Shown in pieces: positions 1 to 8,329 of a stretch of 64,000 bases of DNA. The notes below the pieces were generated by a model that made no database searches, was not told the origin of the DNA, and saw nothing but the letters and a program-made list of their open reading frames with translations. Both the position numbers and the translations under genes were made by a program. Position 1 is the stretch's first letter. Each line of letters starts with the position of its first letter. Origin of the DNA: Kiloniellaceae bacterium (GTDB lineage: Bacteria; Pseudomonadota; Alphaproteobacteria; Kiloniellales; Kiloniellaceae); the NCBI GenBank assembly GCA_009377535.1, contig WHTV01000008.1:1-64000 (forward strand). Reading direction: 5' to 3'.

Positions 1-39
1 TGGAACTACCTCAAAGACGCAGGCTATGTTGCAGATTAA
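1..39 (+). CDS. 3' end of an unidentified gene
   Basis: The first 39 bases read in frame 1 as WNYLKDAGYVAD followed by TAA, so they look like the last 12 codons of a gene that starts before the window. The stretch is too short to assign a family. No promoter-like or terminator-like sequence follows directly. It could be a chance open frame. Confidence 0.4.
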   Translation, partial: WNYLKDAGYVAD

Positions 40-134
40 TCGCCCGGCGCTCTAGGAGCGGCCGGCGCGGCGATGCGGGGCATCGTAAGCCGGTCGAGAC
101 GCGGTCCGAAAGTCGAACAAAGACGCCGGTCCGG

Positions 135-228
135 TTGCCTTGACGACCCTTCGGAGGGCGTCAGGAGGTCTTGCCGATACCCCACATCGCCTGCGCCTTC
201 CTTCCTACCCGAAGGGTCGTCAAGGCAA
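135..228. repeat. 19-bp inverted repeat with 56-nt spacer
   Basis: Positions 135-153 (TTGCCTTGACGACCCTTCG) are the exact reverse complement of 210-228. Inside the left half a smaller hairpin can form with a UUCG-type loop near 146-156, so two alternative folds exist. The element lies in the 257-bp stretch between the partial upstream gene and the nuclease-like gene, where no other gene is supported. It may be a terminator for the upstream gene or a dispersed palindromic repeat. Confidence 0.6.
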
Positions 229-296
229 TCTCCAGGGGTCATTATTTACCTCCCTTGGCATTACCCTGGGCCGGCGTCTGTGGCAAATTCGCCGTC

Positions 297-788
297 ATGT
301 TGAAAGCCGTCAGATCCCCCTTTGCGCCCGTCTTCGGCCTCCTCCTGCTTGGCGTGGCGCTGGTCACTGCGCTTCCTGCCCTCGCCCAACTGGGCAGCGG
401 GCAGATCCGCGGGCGCGCGCCGCAGGTCGTCGATTCCGGGCTGCTCGATTTCGCCGGCCAGCCGGTCTATCTCTACGGCCTGCGCGGCCTGCCGCCCGAC
501 CAGAGCTGCGCGCTCGGCGGCCAGCAGACCTGGGCCTGCGGCCAGGAGGCGCGCTGGGCCGCCAGCAACCGCATTGCCAATCACTGGGTCGACTGCATCG
601 AGCGCGCCCGCGGGCCGGGGGGCGAGGTTTTTGCGGTCTGCTACCTGGCCGGCGTCGGCGGGCCGGAGCTGAACGCCTGGCTGGTCGAGGAGGGCTGGGC
701 CGAAGCGGCCCACGACTACGCCCAGGACTACGCCGCCGCCGAAGCCGCGGCTCGGGCCGCCGGCCGCGGCCGCTGGCGCGGCCAGTGA
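297..788 (+). CDS. secreted thermonuclease (SNase)-like protein, probably degenerate
   Basis: The 163-residue protein has an N-terminal hydrophobic segment ending in ALPALAQ, typical of a signal peptide, so it is probably exported. The rest follows the staphylococcal nuclease-like layout: a GRAPQVVDSG strand, a VYLYGLRGL strand and a C-terminal LNAWLVEEGWAEA helix. Active family members carry D-G-D-T in the first strand and an R-x-x-G-I-D-A-P-E loop. Here these read VVDSGLL and LYGLRGLPPDQ, so calcium-binding and catalytic residues seem lost. The ATG at 297 was chosen because it gives the signal peptide directly. The ribosome site is weak. Nuclease activity is doubtful. Confidence 0.65.
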   Translation: MLKAVRSPFAPVFGLLLLGVALVTALPALAQLGSGQIRGRAPQVVDSGLLDFAGQPVYLYGLRGLPPDQSCALGGQQTWACGQEARWAASNRIANHWVDCIERARGPGGEVFAVCYLAGVGGPELNAWLVEEGWAEAAHDYAQDYAAAEAAARAAGRGRWRGQ

Positions 789-833
789 TGCCCCGGCGCG
801 TGAATCCCAGGCAACGGATCTGAGCCGGCAAGC

Positions 834-1634
834 ATGTTCAGCCACTTCGTCTTCGGCAGCAACGATCCCGCCCGCGCCGAGAAATTCTACGCCGCCGTGC
901 TGCCGCTGCTCGGCTTTTCGCACCTGGGTGGCGACCCGCAAGGCTTCGCCTATGCCCACCGCAACGGCCTGCCCCGGGTCGTCGTCGCGCGTCCGGCCGA
1001 CGGCCGCCGCTTCGAGCGCGCGAACGGCTATCATGTCGCCTTCCACGCCGCCGACGAAGAAACCGTGCAGTGTTTTCACGCCGCCGCCCTGGCCACCGGC
1101 GGCAGCGACGAAGGCGCGCCCGGGCTGCGTCCGCTCTACGCCCCCGACTACTACGGTGCCTACGTCCGCGACCCCGACGGCAACAAGCTGCAAGCGGTGA
1201 CCTACACCCAGGGGCGCACGGCCGGCCCCGGCGGCGACGTCGTCTCCCACATCACCCTCGGCAGCAACGACCTGCTGCGCTCCAGCGCCTTCTACCAAGG
1301 CCTGCTGGCTCCGCTCGGGCTCGTGTGCCTGCCGGACGAGGAGACCGACGGCGAGGACTACGCCTACGGCCCGGCTGGCTGCTCCCTGCCGGTCGTCTAT
1401 CCGCAGAAGACCTTCGACGGCCGCCCCGCCACTGCCGGCCACGGCAGCCACGCCGTCCTGCTGGCGCCGAGCCGCCAGGCGGTGGAGGCCTTCCACCGCG
1501 AGGGGCTGCGCCTCGGCGGTCGCGACCTCGGTTCGCCCGCGCCCTGCCGCGATCACGGCCCCGAGGGCTATGGCGCCGGCATCGCCGATCCCGATGGAAA
1601 CGCCGTCTTTGCCCGCTGCCCCGCAAAGCTCTGA
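834..1634 (+). CDS. tandem VOC-fold (glyoxalase/dioxygenase-like) protein
   Basis: The 266-residue protein has two vicinal-oxygen-chelate modules in tandem. The first starts HFVFGSNDPARAEKFY and ends DPDGNKLQAV. The second starts HITLGSNDLLRSSAFY and ends DPDGNAVFARC. The repeat of S-N-D near each start and D-P-D-G-N near each end shows an internal duplication. VOC proteins bind a metal and include glyoxalases, bleomycin-resistance proteins and extradiol dioxygenases. The substrate cannot be read from sequence. The gene follows the nuclease-like gene after 45 bp on the same strand and may share its transcript. Confidence 0.8.
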   Translation: MFSHFVFGSNDPARAEKFYAAVLPLLGFSHLGGDPQGFAYAHRNGLPRVVVARPADGRRFERANGYHVAFHAADEETVQCFHAAALATGGSDEGAPGLRPLYAPDYYGAYVRDPDGNKLQAVTYTQGRTAGPGGDVVSHITLGSNDLLRSSAFYQGLLAPLGLVCLPDEETDGEDYAYGPAGCSLPVVYPQKTFDGRPATAGHGSHAVLLAPSRQAVEAFHREGLRLGGRDLGSPAPCRDHGPEGYGAGIADPDGNAVFARCPAKL

Positions 1635-1950
1635 AGGGCCGCGGCGCCGCCGGTTGGTCAAGCGGCACGGCGGCTGGATTAACGCCGGCAAGTATTAACT
1701 CTATGACGCTGGGTCCCGGCGCCGAGCGAGGCGAGGCGTCCTGCGGGCATTAACTATTAACTCAAGTAATTAAGTAAAATTTTAAACGATACTTCGCAAG
1801 TTTATTACGAAGTTTGGTTAATTATTTGAATCTCGATTGATTGTCTCGTGAGATCGCGCTACTCTTAACTCGCTGCGATACCAGTACTAAGTTCGATACG
1901 GTGTTCTAGCGACAACACTGTTGTGATCTACCTAAGCCACGAATTTCCTC
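1635..1950. other. AT-rich intergenic island
   Basis: About 320 bp without a supported gene. From roughly 1740 to 1950 the sequence is strikingly AT-rich compared with its surroundings and repeats the word ATTAACT three times between 1690 and 1765. Short inverted repeats lie at 1791-1796/1808-1813 and 1912-1917/1919-1924. It lies between the end of a plus-strand gene and the end of the minus-strand tad genes, so it is not an obvious promoter for either. It could hold a small RNA promoter or be a remnant of transferred DNA. Confidence 0.4.
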
Positions 1951-1951
1951 A

Positions 1952-1978
1952 CGGCCCCGGAGCATCCCTCCGGGGCCG
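1952..1978. terminator. GC-rich hairpin downstream of the tad-like genes
   Basis: CGGCCCCGGA (1952-1961) pairs perfectly with TCCGGGGCCG (1969-1978) around a 7-nt loop. It lies just beyond the stop of the last minus-strand tad-like gene. Neither side has a strong T-run, so termination strength is uncertain. Confidence 0.6.
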
Positions 1979-2005
1979 CTTCTATTGTCATTCAAGGTGG
2001 TCAGG

Positions 2006-2503
2006 TCAGCCGCGCCCGCAGCCGATCGCCGTTCCGGTCACCGTCGGCGCGGCGCCAAGCGGCGGCGGAATGAGGAAGCCGCGCGACCTGCCGCTGATGG
2101 AGATCGCACCTTCCGGCAGGAAAGGCAGCAGGAACTCGAAGGTATAGCTGACCTCGACGGAGATGGTGCGCGTGTTGTCGTCCGGGTCGACCGGTCCGGT
2201 GACGATGATGGCGTTGATCCGGGCCGGGTCGATTCCCAGCAGGCAGGCCTGGGCGACATCGCGCACCTCGCTCTCGTCGATCGCGTAGTTCACGACCGCA
2301 TAGCGTGTCGCCTCCTCCGCCGCGAAGCTCACCACCCCCTGGGTGTAGGCCACGCGACCGAACTCGATCACCCCGAACATCATGCTCAGAAGAACCGGCG
2401 CCAGCAGGGCGAACTCCACCGCGGACACACCGCGGCAGTCGGTCGCCAGCCCGCGCAACGTGGCGCAGGCTGCCCGGCAGTCGCCGAACCAAGAAGTCCG
2501 CAT
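2006..2503 (-). CDS. TadE-like Flp pilus assembly protein
   Basis: The 165-residue protein has the TadE signature: a short basic N-terminus, then RGVSAVEFALLAPVLLSMMFGVIEFGR, in which a Glu follows the start of one hydrophobic helix, as in pseudopilins cut by the prepilin peptidase TadV. The rest is a periplasmic domain. The ATG at 2503 was chosen because GAGGAG lies just upstream. A TTG at 2518 would overlap the previous stop. It is the last of three minus-strand tad-like genes. No Flp pilin, ATPase or secretin gene is nearby, so these are probably satellites of a tad locus elsewhere. Confidence 0.8.
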   Translation of the reverse strand: MRTSWFGDCRAACATLRGLATDCRGVSAVEFALLAPVLLSMMFGVIEFGRVAYTQGVVSFAAEEATRYAVVNYAIDESEVRDVAQACLLGIDPARINAIIVTGPVDPDDNTRTISVEVSYTFEFLLPFLPEGAISISGRSRGFLIPPPLGAAPTVTGTAIGCGRG

Positions 2504-2514
2504 GCCGCCGCTCC

Positions 2515-3006
2515 TCAATTGAGCCGGACCGTGCCTTCAGCGGCCAAGCCGATGTCGGTGCCGACGCTCGGATAGGCCAGCAAGAGGCCGTAGTTCTCGC
2601 TGAGGCGGACACGCAGGAAGGAATGGCGCTCCACGCCACCCGGGCAGAGCGCCACACCACCGGCTGCGGCGCACTCGGAGGCGCCGCCGTCCGGGCACTC
2701 GCAGTAGAATTCGATCTCCAGACCCGTGCCCGGGGTGCCCTCGGCAAAGGGCGCCGTCTGGTAGACCGCGTCGCGGATCGGTTCGACGTCGCCTTGCTGG
2801 GGGCGCCGCACCAGGGCGTACTGAGTACCGGCACGCACGGCATTCGCCAGTTCCGACTGTCGGCGAAAGGCGAGACCGAAATCGATCACGCCGAGCAGCA
2901 GCACGCCCAGGAGCGTTGCAACCATGGCACCTTCGACGGTGATCGACCCGCGCCGGCAGCGCCCAAAGGCCGCGACCAGGCCACCGGCGTGTCTTGCTTT
3001 GCCCAT
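2515..3006 (-). CDS. TadE-like Flp pilus assembly protein
   Basis: This 163-residue protein has a basic start and the segment RGSITVEGAMVATLLGVLLLGVIDFG, the TadE-type N-terminal helix with its conserved Glu. Several cysteines follow (CECPDGGASEC, then VALCPGG), likely forming disulfides outside the membrane. The ATG at 3006 lies 9 bp after the stop of the upstream tadG-like gene, and the gene ends about 10 bp before the next tadE-like start, which supports a three-gene operon. Minor pseudopilins of this kind help assemble Flp/Tad pili for surface attachment. Confidence 0.8.
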   Translation of the reverse strand: MGKARHAGGLVAAFGRCRRGSITVEGAMVATLLGVLLLGVIDFGLAFRRQSELANAVRAGTQYALVRRPQQGDVEPIRDAVYQTAPFAEGTPGTGLEIEFYCECPDGGASECAAAGGVALCPGGVERHSFLRVRLSENYGLLLAYPSVGTDIGLAAEGTVRLN

Positions 3007-3014
3007 GGCCCTGC

Positions 3015-4343
3015 CTACTCGATGATCTGGACCCGCAACTGGTTGACTTCCTTCATGCCGAAGGTCGCGCAAACAGCCGGGTCGTTCGTGATGTTGGCGT
3101 TGCCGGTGAATTCGACGCGCCGCGCCACGATGTGGATGCAACTGGCACCAGCCGCCGAGGAGCCACCGCCGTACTCGACCTGCCGCTCGGGGAAATACAG
3201 CGCACCGGTGAGGTTGACCTTGGCATTGCCGTTGAACTTGCTCTCGCCGAGACTGTTGGTGCCGCCGCCATCGGCGTCGGGATCCTGGTAGAACAGGATG
3301 CCGGTCATCTCTCCGGTCGTCGTCGGCGTCAGGGTAATTTCCGCACCGCCATTGATCACCACGTTCCCGACCGAAGCCGGCGTCGCGCCGGTAAGGACGA
3401 AGGTCACCTCGTCGCCGGTGACCACCGCCTGGGAGCCGATGTCGAAGTCGCCGTCGGCAATGATGTAGACCCCCGGCGCGAAGTCGGCGGTGCCGCTGAC
3501 CCTGAGGCCACCACAGTAGCGGCCGGGCTGCAGCGGCGGGCTGGTGTGATTGTCGGTTGTCTGGACCCAGAAATTCGTCTCGCTGCAGGTCGTCGGGGAG
3601 ACCGGCATGATGATCCCGCTGTAAGGATCGTCGACGCGCTGGGAGTAGGGCTGCACCGGACTCTGGGTAACCAGGGTCGCATTGTTGCCGACGAAGATGT
3701 CGCCGAAGGCCTGGGCCGGATTGGCCACCAAAGTCGCGTTGCCGCCGATATAGATCGCCTGGTTGCTGCTGGAGTTGGAGGCGACGCCGCAGCCGAGCGT
3801 GACCGACGAGGTGCCGGTGAAGTTCACGGCACGATCGGCGGTGCGGTCCAGCGCGATGACGCACTGGGGGCCGTTGTCGACGCCGGCGCCGGTGGCGCGC
3901 GCGGTGACCTCAACGGGCTCCATTCCGAGGGCGCCGAAGAAATAGAGCGGCACTGCCCGCCCAATACGGACCTCCGCCGCGCGGTTCAGCCCCGGGTACA
4001 TGCCAGCCTCAGGCGGGGCAAAGACCTGCAGCTGAAAGCCCTCGGCGACGTTCCAGCCGTTGCGCGATGCGCCTTCCACGGCTGCGGCCCGGATGACGGC
4101 ATCGTCGACACCCGACATGACCGCGTGGGTCGCCGCAATCGCGGCGCCGTCCGCCATGTTCTGCATAGCCCGCCGCTGGGCGTACCAATGCGTCAGATCG
4201 ACGCCCAGACCGGCAAAGCCGAGGACTGCCGGCAGGAGAAAAGCGGCCAGAACGAGCGCGCCGCCGGCGCGGTCGGCCAGCATAGCGCGCAGGCTTTGGA
4301 CTACTGCCGCGCAACCGCGGCTCATTCTTGGCTCGATGATCAC
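3015..4343 (-). CDS. TadG-like protein
   Basis: The 442-residue protein starts with a short basic region, then AGGALVLAAFLLPAVLGFAG and DLTHWYAQRRAMQNMADGAA, which is the TadG N-terminal membrane helix followed by its usual W-Y-x-x-R-R-x-x-Q motif. The rest is a long Asn-, Thr- and Gly-rich extracytoplasmic region, probably beta-rich, with repeated NATLV words near residues 200-235. The GTG at 4343 was chosen because GGAGGAG lies 7 bp upstream. Starts up to 4412 are possible. It is first in the tadG-tadE-tadE set. Confidence 0.8.
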   Translation of the reverse strand: MIIEPRMSRGCAAVVQSLRAMLADRAGGALVLAAFLLPAVLGFAGLGVDLTHWYAQRRAMQNMADGAAIAATHAVMSGVDDAVIRAAAVEGASRNGWNVAEGFQLQVFAPPEAGMYPGLNRAAEVRIGRAVPLYFFGALGMEPVEVTARATGAGVDNGPQCVIALDRTADRAVNFTGTSSVTLGCGVASNSSSNQAIYIGGNATLVANPAQAFGDIFVGNNATLVTQSPVQPYSQRVDDPYSGIIMPVSPTTCSETNFWVQTTDNHTSPPLQPGRYCGGLRVSGTADFAPGVYIIADGDFDIGSQAVVTGDEVTFVLTGATPASVGNVVINGGAEITLTPTTTGEMTGILFYQDPDADGGGTNSLGESKFNGNAKVNLTGALYFPERQVEYGGGSSAAGASCIHIVARRVEFTGNANITNDPAVCATFGMKEVNQLRVQIIE

Positions 4344-4526
4344 GACCCTGCTCCTCCGACGTCGCATCTGTGGCCGGAGCATCGCGGACTTCCGGCGCAT
4401 CGCGGAGTTCACCAGAGGGCCATTAACGAATAGCTAAATCGGGAGATTGAACTAATTGTTCTTGCTAGACATTTCGCGCAGGAGTGGCAAGTCCTCGGAT
4501 TTACTCCGGTCCTGCGTTCATTCGGC

Positions 4527-5963
4527 CTATGCCAGATTGTCGAGCCGGGGTCGGCGCGGTGCCATGGTTGCGTCCGAAGCGAAGGCTTCCTCCAGGGCCA
4601 GGCCGAGGCTGAGCAGTTCCGCATCGCGCCCGCGCCGGCCGACGATCTGCAGGCCGAAGGGCAGGCCCTCCTCGTCGAGGCCGCAGGGCAGCACCAGGAC
4701 CGGATGGCCCACCAGGGTAAGCCCGTAGGTGATGGCGACCCAGGAGATGTAGGTCGGCAGCGGCCGGCCGTCGATCTGCCGCGGGAAGAGTTCGGTCTTG
4801 TCGAAGGGCTGCACCGAGGCCACCGGACAGACCAGCGCGTCGAAATCGCCCATGAAGTCCAGGAAGGCGTGATAGAGCCGGGTCTGCGCAGCCGCCGCCT
4901 CGCCCACGTCTGCGGCGCTGAAGGTGAGGCCGAGCTTCACGTTGGCGGTGACGTTGGGGCCGACCTTATCGGGGTGCTGCTCGACCAGCCTCTTCTTCTC
5001 GCCCAGGAAGCCGACGGCGCGCAGCACCTCGAAGCAGCGGTCGGAGCCCTCCAGCGCCGGGTCGGCGGCCTCGCAGGCGACGAGGCTGGAAAGCCGCGCG
5101 ACGCGGTCGCGGAAGAGCGCCCTCACCTGACCGCTGACCGGCGCGAAGCCGAGATCCTCGGAGACCGCGAAGCGCAGGTTCTTGAGGTTCGCCGGGCGCA
5201 GTCCGGCGAAGTCCGCCCCCTTGGCGAAGCCGGACAGCGGGTCGCGCGGATCGTTGCCGGCAATGGCCTCCAGGAACAGCGCGATGTCGGCGACGCTGCG
5301 CGCCATCGGCCCCTCGGTCCACAGCGGCGACCAGACCATTTCCTTGCGCGCCATCGGCACCAGGCCGGGCGTCGGGCGCAGGCCGACCACCCCGCAGTAG
5401 GCCGCCGGCGTGCGCAGCGAGCCGCCGAGGTCGGAGCCGGCGGCCAGCGGCAGCATGCCGGCGGCCAGCGCCACTGCCGAGCCGCCGGACGAGCCGCCGC
5501 AGGTGCGCGCCGGCAGGAAGGGATTGCCGGTGGTGCCGTAGACCGCGTTGGTGGTGTTGGCGCCGGCGCCGAACTCCGGCGTGTTGGTCTTGGCGGCGAC
5601 AACGCCGCCGGCGGCGCGGACCGTGGCGACGAAGGCGCCGTCCTGCTGCGGCACGTAGTCGGCATAGAGCGGTGAACCGAAGGTGGTGCGCAGCCCGGCC
5701 GTCTCGTTCAGGTCCTTGATGCCGATCGGCAGCCCGTGCAGCGGACCGAGGTCTTCGCCACGCCGGACCGCCTGCTCGGCCTTCTGTGCCGCGGCCACAG
5801 CCGCGGGCCGATTCTCCGCCACTACGGCGTTGAGGGCAGGGTTCACCGCGTCGATGCGCTGATGGCACTCGGCCAGCAGTTCGACCGGCGAAATCTCCCC
5901 AGTGGAGATTTGCCGGCGCAGCTCGACGGCGGAGAGATCGCAGAGGCTGTCGTCTTGGGGCAT
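4527..5963 (-). CDS. amidase-signature family hydrolase
   Basis: The 478-residue protein has the complete amidase signature triad: Lys83 in GIKDLNE, the cis-Ser158 in CGGSSGGSA and the nucleophile Ser182 in GSDLGGSLRTPA. Such enzymes hydrolyse carboxamides; GatA belongs to the same family, but no gatB or gatC is near. The ATG at 5963 fits family length and leaves 16 bp to the upstream PhnD-like gene, so the two are probably co-transcribed. The substrate is unknown. Pairing with a binding-protein-like gene hints at use of an imported small amide. Confidence 0.88.
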   Translation of the reverse strand: MPQDDSLCDLSAVELRRQISTGEISPVELLAECHQRIDAVNPALNAVVAENRPAAVAAAQKAEQAVRRGEDLGPLHGLPIGIKDLNETAGLRTTFGSPLYADYVPQQDGAFVATVRAAGGVVAAKTNTPEFGAGANTTNAVYGTTGNPFLPARTCGGSSGGSAVALAAGMLPLAAGSDLGGSLRTPAAYCGVVGLRPTPGLVPMARKEMVWSPLWTEGPMARSVADIALFLEAIAGNDPRDPLSGFAKGADFAGLRPANLKNLRFAVSEDLGFAPVSGQVRALFRDRVARLSSLVACEAADPALEGSDRCFEVLRAVGFLGEKKRLVEQHPDKVGPNVTANVKLGLTFSAADVGEAAAAQTRLYHAFLDFMGDFDALVCPVASVQPFDKTELFPRQIDGRPLPTYISWVAITYGLTLVGHPVLVLPCGLDEEGLPFGLQIVGRRGRDAELLSLGLALEEAFASDATMAPRRPRLDNLA

Positions 5964-5979
5964 GCGCTGATCCGGGTGT

Positions 5980-6783
5980 TCAGGTGAGGACGGGATAGCC
6001 GGCGGCCGCCGCGGCGTCCTCCAGCTCGAGGATGCGGTCATAGGCCGAAAGCGGCTTCACGACAATGTCCGCCAGCAGCAGGTCCGCGCGAGCCTCGGCC
6101 AGCGCCGGGTCCGCGATCGCCCGGCGCAGCCCGGCACGCAGGCGTTCCAGCTCGGCGTCCGGCAGGCCGCGCCGGCTGATGTAGGGCAGCGCCGGTGCTG
6201 CGGCGCTCGCCGCCAGCACGCGCAACGCGCCGGTCAGCTCGGGCTCTACCCGCTGCAGGAGGTGATGGGTGACGGTGTCGACGGCGCAGACGTCGGCCTC
6301 GCCGGTCGCCACCATCCTGAGGGAGTTCCGGTGGCCGCCGCTCAGCTTGACCTCGCCGAAGAAACGCCCCTCCTGGGCCAGCCCGGAGACCGCATGGCGC
6401 AGCGCCGAAAAGCCGCTCTGGGAGTCCTTCGCATTCGCCGCGGCACGGCGCCCACGCAGGTCGCCGAGGCTCGCGGCACGGTCGTCGGCGCGCACCAGGA
6501 TGTCGCTGCAATAGCTGCCCTCGGCGCAGCCCGGGCAGGCGTAGACGGGAGTCGCCACCAGGGTGACCTTTCCGGCCAGCGCGTGGGTCAGCGGATAGCC
6601 GCAGGTCTGGCTGAACAACAGGTCCGGCGCCGTCCAGAGGGCGGCAGCGTCGCTCTGCCGCGTGAGGCGGTCCGGCACCTCTTCCAGGCCCTCGGCCCGG
6701 AAGGCGGCAGCCAGGCCCGCCCACCAGTCATCGCTAGCCGCCGTCAGATCCGGAAGGTCGTACATCGGCAGGCTGGCACGCAT
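5980..6783 (-). CDS. PhnD/SsuA-type periplasmic-binding-fold protein without signal peptide
   Basis: The 267-residue protein resembles phosphate/phosphonate-type binding proteins: FSQTCGYPL near residue 57, a core with AANAKDSQSGFSALR, and VATGEADVCAVDTVTHH, a ligand-loop pattern of the PhnD/DUF3834-like group. No signal peptide or membrane helix is visible, so it is probably cytoplasmic or uses the fold as a sensor or enzyme. It ends 16 bp before the amidase and starts 2 bp from the end of the GFA gene, which suggests one operon with the XRE regulator first. The ligand is unknown. Confidence 0.7.
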   Translation of the reverse strand: MRASLPMYDLPDLTAASDDWWAGLAAAFRAEGLEEVPDRLTRQSDAAALWTAPDLLFSQTCGYPLTHALAGKVTLVATPVYACPGCAEGSYCSDILVRADDRAASLGDLRGRRAAANAKDSQSGFSALRHAVSGLAQEGRFFGEVKLSGGHRNSLRMVATGEADVCAVDTVTHHLLQRVEPELTGALRVLAASAAAPALPYISRRGLPDAELERLRAGLRRAIADPALAEARADLLLADIVVKPLSAYDRILELEDAAAAAGYPVLT

Positions 6784-6785
6784 GC

Positions 6786-7226
6786 TCAGCGCTCGCCGCG
6801 GCGCGGCCGGATGTCGCTGCCCTGTCCCTGCGTCAACTGCTCCAGCCCGTCGTCGCCGATCTCGTAGAAGTCTGCCTTGTCAGCCACGTAGATGTGGCTG
6901 ATCTGTCGCAGGCCGGAGGGCTGGTCGAGCGTGCCCGCCGCGATGGAGGTATAGTCGTTGGCGGCGTTGTCCCAGAACAGGGTGGAGCCGCAGCGCCGGC
7001 AGAAGCCGCGCCGGACGCCGGGCGAGGATGCGAACCAGGTGACCTCCGCTGCGTCGTCGATCTCCAGGCCGCCGCGGGCGACGGCAGTGAAAGCGCCGTA
7101 GTTGGTCAGCGACTTGCGGCACTGGCTGCAATGGCAGGCGATTACCGGGCGCAGTTCGCCGATCGCGCGGTAGCGCACGGCATCGCAGGCGCAGCCGCCG
7201 GCATGGCTCTGTTGGCGGTCGTTCAT
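6786..7226 (-). CDS. GFA (CENP-V) domain protein
   Basis: The 146-residue protein has the zinc motifs of the GFA family: CACD near residue 11, CHCSQC near 33 and CRRCGSTLFWD near 77. The founding member was described as glutathione-dependent formaldehyde-activating enzyme, but most members have no known activity. The ATG at 7226 overlaps the stop of the XRE regulator gene by 4 bp (ATGA), so translation is probably coupled. The PhnD-like and amidase genes follow closely. Confidence 0.85.
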   Translation of the reverse strand: MNDRQQSHAGGCACDAVRYRAIGELRPVIACHCSQCRKSLTNYGAFTAVARGGLEIDDAAEVTWFASSPGVRRGFCRRCGSTLFWDNAANDYTSIAAGTLDQPSGLRQISHIYVADKADFYEIGDDGLEQLTQGQGSDIRPRRGER

Positions 7227-8113
7227 CGGCGGCCCTTTCCGGGCAGGGCGTTTTCCATCTCGGACTCCTCCAGTTCCTTCAACAATCGCTTCAGCAGTTG
7301 CGGTACATCTGGCGGCTGCACGATAGCGCCGCGGATCAGATTGTCGAAGTGTTGCGTGAGCGCGCGGATGTGTTCGGTGGAGTTGAACACGAAATACATG
7401 TTGCCGATGTAGACCGCCGCGCGGGTCGGCCCGAAGATGGTGACGGGTGCCGAGTAGTGCTCCAGTCCGTCGTAGAGGAACCAGCGGTAGGTCGGATAGA
7501 GCTCGTCCACCAGCGCGATCATCCAACTGAGCTGCAGCTTGCGGCTGGCCACCGGCAGTTTCTCCCAGACCCCCTGGCCGCGGGCGAAGCCCTGGAGCCC
7601 CTGCAGCGTGGAGCAGACCTCCAGGTCCGTTTCCGGCCGGCGGCTGTAGGCGAGCCGCGCCTCGGCCTGCTCCAGGCGGATGGCCGGCATCGCGCTGCCC
7701 TGCCGGCGGTACTCGTAGCTGATGACCTCCTCACTCTTCAGCAGGTCCGGCAGGCTCGCCGGCACGTAGCGGATCTTGTAGCCCACCGCCTCGGCCCGCC
7801 AGCGCGCCAGCCGCTCGTCGGAATAGGAAGAAGCGCCGCGGGCGATCTCCGGCGCTTCATTGAGAATATTCGTGCCAATCTTCTCTTCCTGGACCATGCC
7901 GAGCAGCCAGTCCGTCGAGACCTGCTCCTGCTCTGCGATGGCGGCGATGGTCTCGGCGCGCGGCAGGCGGTCGTTGGCCCCGGAGAGAAGCTGCGACAGG
8001 GTCGAGCGGTCGAGTCCCGCCTTGGCGGCAAAGCGCGAGCGGCTGAGCCCGGAGCGGACGATCACCTCGGTCAGGCGCTCGCGGAATGTTTCCACGGTGC
8101 GGCGGCGGTCCAT
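7223..8113 (-). CDS. XRE-family transcriptional regulator with long effector domain
   Basis: The 296-residue protein has an N-terminal helix-turn-helix of the Cro/XRE type (SRSRFAAKAGLDRSTLSQLL, about residues 25-45) and a roughly 220-residue C-terminal region of unassigned fold. It heads a minus-strand run of GFA protein, PhnD-like protein and amidase, and probably controls it. An inverted repeat with arms ATTTACATCT and AGATGTAAAT lies 37-78 bp upstream of its start and is a likely operator. The inducer is unknown. Confidence 0.8.
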   Translation of the reverse strand: MDRRRTVETFRERLTEVIVRSGLSRSRFAAKAGLDRSTLSQLLSGANDRLPRAETIAAIAEQEQVSTDWLLGMVQEEKIGTNILNEAPEIARGASSYSDERLARWRAEAVGYKIRYVPASLPDLLKSEEVISYEYRRQGSAMPAIRLEQAEARLAYSRRPETDLEVCSTLQGLQGFARGQGVWEKLPVASRKLQLSWMIALVDELYPTYRWFLYDGLEHYSAPVTIFGPTRAAVYIGNMYFVFNSTEHIRALTQHFDNLIRGAIVQPPDVPQLLKRLLKELEESEMENALPGKGRR

Positions 8114-8149
8114 GGCGTAGGCTCCGATGATATTATGCGACAGTTGGTG

Positions 8150-8191
8150 ATTTACATCTCATATTAGCAACTTACAGCGGCAGATGTAAAT
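8150..8191. promoter_or_regulatory. inverted repeat, candidate operator of the XRE regulator
   Basis: ATTTACATCT (8150-8159) is the exact reverse complement of AGATGTAAAT (8182-8191), with a 22-nt spacer, so the half-sites are about three helical turns apart. The element lies in the AT-rich gap between the XRE gene and the divergent desaturase gene. It could serve either gene. Confidence 0.55.
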
Positions 8192-8329
8192 AACGGTGAT
8201 AAGAAACTGCGGATTGTGCGCAGTCCCTCATTGTTGACCCCAAGCGCTTCTGACACCCTCCTGACAGAATTTACCGCCGCTCGGCCGCTAGATCGCTGGC
8301 CCGGAGGCTCTTGAGGATTTGAGGTCATT

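Noticed and set aside
36-242. 68-residue open frame on the minus strand and 76-residue frame at 73-303
   Set aside because: Both run through the 19-bp inverted repeat and have no homology signal or ribosome site.
261-1691. 476-residue open frame on the minus strand
   Set aside because: It is opposite the nuclease-like and VOC genes, has low-complexity Gly/Ala/Val-rich sequence and no family motif.
2515-3864. 449-residue open frame covering the second tad-like gene
   Set aside because: Only the last 163 residues are TadE-like. The earlier part is a frame shadow of the tadG-like gene, so the start was placed at 3006.
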